Source: Minwuia sp.
Lineage (GTDB): Bacteria > Pseudomonadota > Alphaproteobacteria > Minwuiales > Minwuiaceae
DNA: 62,986 nucleotides
Assembly (NCBI GenBank): GCA_029210175.1
Contig: JARGPL010000025.1
Span: 1 to 62,986 of the forward strand
Reading direction: 5' to 3'
Below, one piece after another: positions 56,526 to 62,986 of the stretch (positions within the stretch are counted from its first letter, which is position 1; every line of letters begins with the position of its first letter). The position numbers and the translations under genes are program-made. The notes beneath the pieces are model-generated. The model saw nothing but the letters and a program-made list of their open reading frames with translations. It ran no database searches and had not been told where the DNA came from.

Positions 56526-59500
56526 GCGCTTCCATTGAACGTCATGTCGGCTTGGACAACATCATCACCCTGCACCTCAGCAATTACCGAGTAGCCAGGG
56601 GTCGTGACGTTGTCATCGAAGATCAGGTGGGTGCCGTCGAAGATGAAGTGAGCCCCAAAGGTTTCGCCGGAATTGGTGCCGTCATACGGCGTGCCGATAA
56701 TGTCCACAAGGTTCGTGACCGGGAAGCCGAACCCTGGCTCGTCGAACAGGAAGCTGTCGCTTGCTGATGTGAAATCCGTTACCAGGTCCACGGCGATGCC
56801 GGATGCTGCAACAGTGATGTTGCTGGCTACGTTCTGCAACTCCCCAGAGCTGTTGTAGTCGATGATATCGGACCCTGTACCGGTCGTGATGTCATCCACA
56901 CCAGCGCCGCCTGTGATGACGTCGTTGCCATTGCCGCCGGAGAGGGTGTCATCGCCCGCCTGACCTGTGATGCTGTCGTTGCCGTCACGACCGAAGAAGG
57001 TCGCGTCCGTCGCCCCGGCAGTCAGAACATCTGCCTGGTTCGTCCCGATGACCACTTCCACAGAGTTCAGGGTATCCGTGCTGCCCTCTCCATCAATGAC
57101 AAGATTGGTCGACAGATTGGCGTTGATTGCGGCGCCTACGGCCGAATAGTCAGCCGTGTCGATGCCGCCTTCGCCAGCCAGCGTATCCGCCCCTGCGCCG
57201 CCGATCAGCGTGTCGTTGCCCGCGTCGCCCTGCAGCGTATCGTCGCCTGCGCCACCGGACAGGCTGTCAGCATCATCGCCGCCACCCAGGAAATCGAGGC
57301 CGGCACCACCATCCTGCGTATCGTCACCAGCGCCGCCAAACAGGGCATCGTTGCCTGCGCCACCGATCATGGAATCGTTGCCTCCTTCGCCGCGAAGGTC
57401 ATCGTCTCCGAGATCACCCTGGATGAAGTCCAGGCCGTTGCCGCCTGTCAGGGTATCGTTGTCGTCGCCACCGATCAGGGTGTCATCACCGTCTGCACCT
57501 TCCAGCGTGTCGGCGCCGGCCTCGCCATTCATGCTGTCGGCACCAAGACCGCCCTGGATGATGTTGGCATCAGCATCCCCTCTGAGGGTGTCATTGGAAT
57601 TGCTGCCGATGATGTGTTCGAAGAGTAGAACCGTGTCCGTGTCGCCGAAGCCATCCGTGGCCGTGGAGTTGGTCAGGTCGACGGCCACGCCAGTCGGATC
57701 ATCTGCATAGCTGACCACATCGCCGTTGATTTCCGACAGATCACCGGCGGCAAGTGAGTCATTGCCCTGGCCGCCCTTGATCGTGTCATCACCCTGGCGA
57801 CCTTCCAGCGTGTCATTGCCATCGCCACCGCTGATGCTGTCGTCTTCCTGGCCACCGGATACGGAATCGGCCCCGTCACCACCTTCAATGGTGTCATTGC
57901 CCTCATTGCCGGCGAGCGTGTCATTGCCGCCGCCGCCGATCAGGCTGTCGTCACCCAGGTTGCCAAGCAGTGAGTCGGCGCCCAGACCACCCTCCAGCGT
58001 GTTCCCTCCGCTGTCGCCCTGAAGGGTGTCATCGAACCCGCTGCCAACCAGGTTCTCGATGCTGGTCAGCGTGTCCGTACCATTGTTGCCGTCGGAGACG
58101 GTTCCCGCCCCGAGGTCGAGGTTGAGAGCCACGGCTGCGCTGCTGTAATCGGCCGTGTCGTTACCGCTGCCGCCATCCAGGCTGTCATCATTGTCACCGC
58201 CGACAAGTGTGTCGTCGCCGCCACCGCCCTGCAGGGTGTCATCGCCCTCGCGCCCATCAATGATGTCGTTGCCTGCGCCTGCGTCGATGATGTTGTTCTG
58301 GTTGTCGGCATCCAGCGTGTCATTCAGGGCCGAGCCGGTGACCTGGCCGACGCTCTGGATCAGCATTGTGTTGACGCCCGATGTCGCGGAAGTCGTATTG
58401 AGGTCCAGCGCCACGGCAGCCGTGACACCGGCAAAGTTCACGTGATCCAGACCACCATTGCCATCGACGGTATCATTGTCGTCGGAGATGATGAATTCAT
58501 CCTCACCATCGCCGCCGACCATGCTGTCCGCACCCGCGCCGCCATCCAGGGTGTCGTCGTTCGTACCGCCGTCCAGGGTGTCATTGTCAACACCGCCCAG
58601 AATGCTGTCCGCACCATCGCCACCAACCACACTGTCCGTGCCTGCGCCGCCATCCAGCGTGTCGTTGCCTGCGCCACCATCCAGGGTGTCGTTGCCGTCG
58701 TCACCCAGAATGCTGTCCGCACCTGTGCCACCAATAACGCTGTCCGTGCCCGCGCCGCCTTCCAGCGTGTCGTTGCCTGCGCCACCATCCAGGGTGTCGT
58801 TGCCAGCCAGCCCGACAATCGCGTCATTGCCGAGGCTGCCTGAAATGTCGTTGCCCAGGCCATCGCCGGTCAGCGTGTCGTTGAATTCCGACCCGGCGAT
58901 GTTCTCCACCGTCGCAATGGACATGGTGAAGCCGCCTGAAGAGACCGTCCCGGCGTCCAGATCAACCGCTGCTGCCTGACCGCCCGTGGAGAGATTGAAC
59001 AGATCCGTCCCATCGCCGCCGGTTATCGTGTCGTTGCCCCCACTGATGGAGATGGTGTCGTCACCCGCCCCGCCATCGACGACATCAACACCGGAAACAC
59101 CATTCAGACTGTCGTTGCCGTCGCCGCCGGTTATCGTGTCGTTGCCTGCGCCACCAAACAGGGTGTCGTCGCCGGTACCGCCATCGAGGGAGTCGTCATT
59201 GTTGCCCCCGTTCAGATTGTCGTTGTCGTTACCGCCAAGCAGCGTGTCGTTGTCGTCGCCACCATTCAGGGTGTCGGAATCCTCAAGTGAGGAGAAACGG
59301 ACCGAACTTTCGAAGCCGGCCGCGATGTCTGCAGCGGCGTCGTCGGCAATGAACTGATCGCCCGGCTGGAACGGCGATCCACCAAACGGAACCTGCAACG
59401 CAAGCAGCAACGCGATTTCACTGCCGTCTGCCACGCCACCGCTGGCGATCCCTGTTGCGGTAAGTACACCTTCGTCAGGGTTCGCGGCAAAGGCCGACTG

Positions 59501-62500
59501 ACCGATCACTGCGCTGCTGACGGTCACCGGATCGTCGTTTTCATCGACAAACGAGAAACTGATGATCTCGCCAGAGTTCAGTACCGAGAGATCACCATCC
59601 CGCGCCACGGTGATCACAAGGGCCGAAACGTCGTCGCTCGAGACATCGGCCGCATGGAAGATGCCGTTGCCGGTATCGATGAAGAGGTTTGTTCCGCTGG
59701 CATAGGTGAAACGGGCGTTCTCCGGCGTGAAGGTCACCAGACCGCCGACGTCGCCCACCAGCAGGTCGGTGCCCAGTTCGCCGTTTAGCGCATCATTGCC
59801 TGCGCTACCTTGCAGCGTGTCGTTGTCATCGCCGCCTGCAATGCTGTCGGCGCCGTCACCGCCGCTCAGGCTGTCCGCACCCGCGGCGCCGCTCAGCGTG
59901 TCGTTCGCCCCGCCGCCGGACAATGTATTGGCCGCTGAATCGCCGATGATGTCGTCAGCGCCAGCGCCGCCGGTCACGTTCTCGATCGCGGTCAGTGTGT
60001 CGGTGCTGCCCGAGTCGTCGACGACAAAGGTGTTTGCCAGATCGACGGTGATCGCGCCGGTATTGTCGCTGTAGTCTGCGGTATCAATGTCCTGACCGCC
60101 ATTCAGGCTGTCCCCGCCATCGCCGCCCCGCAGGGTATCGTCGCCCGATCCGCCTGACAGCGTATCCGTACCACCAGCGCCGCTGAGGATGTCATCCGCG
60201 CCGCCACCCTGCAGCAGGTTTGCCACGAAACTTCCCGTCAGGGTGTCATTGAATGCGTCACCAAAGGCATTCTCGACATTGAAGATGGTCTGGTTCTCCG
60301 CGCCGAAGGCAATCGTCCCCAACTGCAGATCGATATCGACAGCCGCGCCCGCCGTGCTGGCGAACACGGCGTCGGTGTCACCGCCACCATTGATCGTGTC
60401 GGTACCAAGGCCGAGGAAGATACTGTCGTTGCCGTTGCCGGCATCGACGATATCCGAGCCATCGCCTGCCGTCAGGAAGTCAGCACCTTCACCGCCAAAC
60501 AGCGAGTCATTGCCGATACCGCCGAACATCGAGTCGTTGCCGTTGTCGCCCACCAGCTGATCGTTGCCGCTGTTGCCGCTGATCTGGTCATCACCGTCGG
60601 CGCCGTCCAGGACGTTGTCGCCTGCGTCGCCGCTGATCGTGTCATTGCCGCTGTTGGTCAGAACATTCTCGATCCCGATCAACGTGTCCGTGCCCGAATT
60701 GGTGATAGCCGTACCGGCCGAAAGGTTGATCGTGATGCCATCGACGTCCGTATCGGTGGTGAAGTCTGCCGTATCGGTACCGTCGCCGCCGTCCAGGGTG
60801 TCAGCCCCGTCGCCACCGTCCAGGGTATCGTCGCCAAGTCCGCCGGTCAGGGTATTGGCCCCGGCATTGCCGATGAGGTCGTCGGCTCCGGATCCCCCGA
60901 TCACATTGGTAATGCCGATCAGCGTGTCGGTGCCGCCCGTATCGTCGGTCGCGCTGCCGGACGCGATATCCACCACCACCGCCCCGGTGCTGGCGCTGTA
61001 GTCCACCGTGTCATTGCCCGCGTCGCCATTCAGGGTGTCATCACCGTCGTTGCCTGCCAGCAGATCATCACCTGCACCACCTGACAGACTGTCATTACCT
61101 GCACCGCCGATCAGCGTGTCTTCGTCCGCGCCGGCGTCCAGGCTGTCGGCACCGGCGCCGCCTTCCAGTGAGTCATCCCCGCTGTCGCCCAGCAATGTGT
61201 CATCGCCATCGCCACCCAGCAGGGTGTCGTTGCCTGCCGCACCGCTGATGCTGTCGTTGCCATCCGCGCCTTCCAGCAGGTTGTCGAAGGCGTCACCTGT
61301 GATGGTGTCATTGCCAGCGTTGGCGAGAATATTCTCGATGCCGCTGAGCGTGTCGGTGCCGGAGTTGGTGATTGCGGTGCCCAGCCCGAGATTGATGGTG
61401 ATGCCATCAAGATCGGTATCGTTGGTGAAGTCGGCGGTATCTGCCCCGTCGCCACCAAGCAGGCTGTCCGCGCCATCATCACCCTGCAGGGTATCGTCGC
61501 CGTCGCCACCCTGCAGCGTATCCGCGCCAGTGTTGCCCGACAGCAGGTCGTTCCCCAGTCCGCCGACGAAACTGTTGTCATCACCCGATCCGGCCAGCGT
61601 GTCGTCCGCGTCCGTGCCCACAAGGTCTTCGATGCCCGCCACGTCGAACGTGAACAGGGCGTTGGAGGCGGAGCCAACGAACAGGTCGATGTTCAGCGCC
61701 AGGGAGACAGCCGCAAAGCTGGCCACGTCGCGGCCGATGCCACCATTCAGGGTGTCATTGTCGTTGCTGGCACGCAGTTCGTCGTCACCATCACCGCCGG
61801 ACATGCTGTCGGCACCGTCGCCGCCGTCCAGGGTGTCGTTGCCACTGCCGCCGAGCAGCGTGTCGATGCCATCTGCGCCCGCAAGGCTGTCATCGCCAGC
61901 GTCGCCGTCAAGTTCGTTCGCGGCGGCATCACCCAGCAGGGTATCGTTCAACGAGCCACCGACGACATTCTCCACGCCGGTGACCGTCTGGCTCTCGCTG
62001 CCGAAGGTGACGACGCCGGTGCCAAGGTCGATGTCGAGGGCTGCACCTGCCGTGCTGCCATCGATGACGTCCGTGCCGCCGCCGCCGTCCAGCGTGTCGT
62101 TGCCCAGCCCCAGGAAGAATTCGTCGTTGCCCAGCCCGCCAACGACGCTGTCTGCCCCCGCCCCGCCCACCAGGATGTCGTCGCCGTCGCCGCCATCGAT
62201 GGTGTCATTGCCACTGCCGCCGGAAATGTCGTCACTGCCTGCACCGGCGTTGATGAAGTCCGCACCTATGCCGCCGGAGAGGCTGTCGGCACCGTCATTG
62301 GCAATCAGTGTGTCGTTGCCGTCATTGCCGATCAGCGTGTCATCCCCGGTGCCGCCGATCAGCACATCGTTGCCTGAGGCACCGGTGAAGAACGCACGCT
62401 CGAAACCGTCGATCGTGATCGTGCCGTTGGCGGACTGCGTCAGTTCGGTAACCTGATCCAGTACATCGCCTGTTCGCGTCATGCCTACAGCATTGCCGCT

Positions 62501-62986
62501 GGCGGAGAAATCGACCACAAGAAGGTCGGTGCCGTCGCCGCCTGACAGGCTGTCCGTGCCGCGTCCGGCGCTGATTGTATCGTCACCTGCACCGCCGTCG
62601 ATGGTGTCGGCATTGGCACCAGTGAGACTGATGGAGTCATTGCCCGATCCGAGCGTCGTGATCAGCCGTTCGAACGAACTGATGAACGTACCGTCGGCCA
62701 GCGTGATCGTGCCACCACCGGTGTAGACGATGTCTTCCGACTTGGCCGAGAGGTCGATCAGCAGCAGATCGGTCCCTGCACCGCCATCCAGCGAGTCCAG
62801 CACGGTACCGACAATCGTGTCGTTGCCGTCAATGCCCAGCAGGGTATCCGACAGCAGGCCACCGACAAGCCGCTCAGCATCGTTGGACCCGGTCATGTTG
62901 ATACGCTCGAACCCGTCGATCGTGAGCGTGCCCGCCGCGGCCTGGGCGAACGCTGTGACGAGTGTGATGTCGTCGCCCGTGCTGGT
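56522..62986 (-). CDS. Giant RTX (hemolysin-type calcium-binding repeat) protein, N-terminus outside window
   Basis: More than 2150 residues are visible, and the frame is open through the right edge. Almost all is acidic nonapeptide repeats of GGxGxDxLxGG type, which bind calcium and fold outside the cell. About twelve spacers of the form VDLxxGxxxDGxGTDTLxxIENV followed by a GSxxNDTLxGD run interrupt the repeats. One non-repeat segment lies at roughly 59270-59760 (LVTFTPENARFTYASGTNLF to FESSVRFSSLED). The C-terminal 80 residues (DITTGTGSDIIDYNSSGEL then VDLVTDFTSASDSFLFD) fit a type I secretion signal region. No transporter genes are in the window. It may be an adhesin, matrix or enzyme carrier; the missing N-terminus would decide. 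Confidence 0.9.
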   Translation of the reverse strand, partial: TSTGDDITLVTAFAQAAAGTLTIDGFERINMTGSNDAERLVGGLLSDTLLGIDGNDTIVGTVLDSLDGGAGTDLLLIDLSAKSEDIVYTGGGTITLADGTFISSFERLITTLGSGNDSISLTGANADTIDGGAGDDTISAGRGTDSLSGGDGTDLLVVDFSASGNAVGMTRTGDVLDQVTELTQSANGTITIDGFERAFFTGASGNDVLIGGTGDDTLIGNDGNDTLIANDGADSLSGGIGADFINAGAGSDDISGGSGNDTIDGGDGDDILVGGAGADSVVGGLGNDEFFLGLGNDTLDGGGGTDVIDGSTAGAALDIDLGTGVVTFGSESQTVTGVENVVGGSLNDTLLGDAAANELDGDAGDDSLAGADGIDTLLGGSGNDTLDGGDGADSMSGGDGDDELRASNDNDTLNGGIGRDVASFAAVSLALNIDLFVGSASNALFTFDVAGIEDLVGTDADDTLAGSGDDNSFVGGLGNDLLSGNTGADTLQGGDGDDTLQGDDGADSLLGGDGADTADFTNDTDLDGITINLGLGTAITNSGTDTLSGIENILANAGNDTITGDAFDNLLEGADGNDSISGAAGNDTLLGGDGDDTLLGDSGDDSLEGGAGADSLDAGADEDTLIGGAGNDSLSGGAGDDLLAGNDGDDTLNGDAGNDTVDYSASTGAVVVDIASGSATDDTGGTDTLIGITNVIGGSGADDLIGNAGANTLTGGLGDDTLDGGDGADTLDGGDGTDTADFTTDTDVDGITINLSAGTAITNSGTDTLIGIENVLTNSGNDTISGDAGDNVLDGADGDDQISGNSGNDQLVGDNGNDSMFGGIGNDSLFGGEGADFLTAGDGSDIVDAGNGNDSIFLGLGTDTINGGGDTDAVFASTAGAAVDIDLQLGTIAFGAENQTIFNVENAFGDAFNDTLTGSFVANLLQGGGADDILSGAGGTDTLSGGSGDDTLRGGDGGDSLNGGQDIDTADYSDNTGAITVDLANTFVVDDSGSTDTLTAIENVTGGAGADDIIGDSAANTLSGGGANDTLSGAAGADSLSGGDGADSIAGGDDNDTLQGSAGNDALNGELGTDLLVGDVGGLVTFTPENARFTYASGTNLFIDTGNGIFHAADVSSDDVSALVITVARDGDLSVLNSGEIISFSFVDENDDPVTVSSAVIGQSAFAANPDEGVLTATGIASGGVADGSEIALLLALQVPFGGSPFQPGDQFIADDAAADIAAGFESSVRFSSLEDSDTLNGGDDNDTLLGGNDNDNLNGGNNDDSLDGGTGDDTLFGGAGNDTITGGDGNDSLNGVSGVDVVDGGAGDDTISISGGNDTITGGDGTDLFNLSTGGQAAAVDLDAGTVSSGGFTMSIATVENIAGSEFNDTLTGDGLGNDISGSLGNDAIVGLAGNDTLDGGAGNDTLEGGAGTDSVIGGTGADSILGDDGNDTLDGGAGNDTLDGGAGTDSVVGGDGADSILGGVDNDTLDGGTNDDTLDGGAGADSMVGGDGEDEFIISDDNDTVDGNGGLDHVNFAGVTAAVALDLNTTSATSGVNTMLIQSVGQVTGSALNDTLDADNQNNIIDAGAGNDIIDGREGDDTLQGGGGDDTLVGGDNDDSLDGGSGNDTADYSSAAVALNLDLGAGTVSDGNNGTDTLTSIENLVGSGFDDTLQGDSGGNTLEGGLGADSLLGNLGDDSLIGGGGNDTLAGNEGNDTIEGGDGADSVSGGQEDDSISGGDGNDTLEGRQGDDTIKGGQGNDSLAAGDLSEINGDVVSYADDPTGVAVDLTNSTATDGFGDTDTVLLFEHIIGSNSNDTLRGDADANIIQGGLGADSMNGEAGADTLEGADGDDTLIGGDDNDTLTGGNGLDFIQGDLGDDDLRGEGGNDSMIGGAGNDALFGGAGDDTQDGGAGLDFLGGGDDADSLSGGAGDDTLQGDAGNDTLIGGAGADTLAGEGGIDTADYSAVGAAINANLSTNLVIDGEGSTDTLNSVEVVIGTNQADVLTAGATDATFFGRDGNDSITGQAGDDTLSGGNGNDVITGGAGVDDITTGTGSDIIDYNSSGELQNVASNITVAASGIAVDLVTDFTSASDSFLFDEPGFGFPVTNLVDIIGTPYDGTNSGETFGAHFIFDGTHLIFDDNVTTPGYSVIAEVQGDDVVQADMTFNGSA

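Noticed and set aside
56673-62726. Long rightward open frames rich in Ser, Pro and Val across the RTX region
   Set aside because: They are antisense shadows of the repetitive acidic codons of the leftward RTX gene and show no independent start signals or families.

Overview
The window looks like chromosome from a high-GC alphaproteobacterium, most like Rhodospirillales and relatives. The evidence is the GC-rich coding sequence, the rdgB-rph-hrcA-grpE order, the LpoA-like/rsmI/yraN block, the glutathione-dependent formaldehyde dehydrogenase and many catabolic CoA genes. Assignments come from reading motifs and gene order; no database search was run.

Layout. (1) 1-6540: the right end of an integrated element. 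It ends in a 3' fragment of tRNA-Val(GAC), next to a tyrosine integrase, and carries small HTH genes, a primase stub, an IS630 remnant, an IS66-type gene at the edge and a solitary PGN_0703-type nuclease gene. (2) 6783-12457: a GST, a one-polypeptide MmeI-like restriction-modification enzyme and an Fe-S oxidoreductase subunit. (3) 12480-13645: a patch of deletion-scarred chimeric pseudogenes. (4) 13798-30018: a large cluster read as ureide (biuret-type) nitrogen scavenging. A rightward BMP-type ABC transporter operon converges on a long leftward run: cysteine hydrolase, GntR regulator, peptide-type ABC transporter, allophanate hydrolase, biuret-hydrolase-like enzyme, AtzG-like and AtzE-like proteins. 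Palindromes of the form TTGYATRCAA lie in front of both transporter operons. (5) 30154-41719: acyl-CoA carboxylase subunit, methyltransferase, formaldehyde dehydrogenase, envelope and ribosome housekeeping genes, two crotonases, a DsbA-like protein and a thiolase. (6) 41839-42631: iron storage (bfd-bfr) behind a Fur-like site. (7) 42820-45957: a carnitine-to-betaine gene pair opposite a DmdA-like demethylase. (8) 46000-55798: rdgB, rph, hrcA, grpE, then an LLM-family oxidoreductase, aspartate aminotransferase, acyl-CoA ligase, Fe superoxide dismutase and small conserved genes. (9) 55872-62986: a VOC protein coupled to the 3' end of a giant RTX-repeat gene that runs off the window.

How the parts work together. 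The ureide cluster would import nitrogen-rich compounds by two routes, hydrolyse them stepwise to allophanate and finish at ammonia and CO2, under one GntR repressor. The carnitine pair yields glycine betaine and an acetoacetyl unit, which the thiolase and crotonases nearby could use. The left end is a decaying mobile element that still carries a defence gene. The most useful leads are the ureide cluster with its shared operator, the low-GC specificity domain inside the MmeI-like enzyme, the helically phased repeats beside the integrase, and the chimeric pseudogenes.
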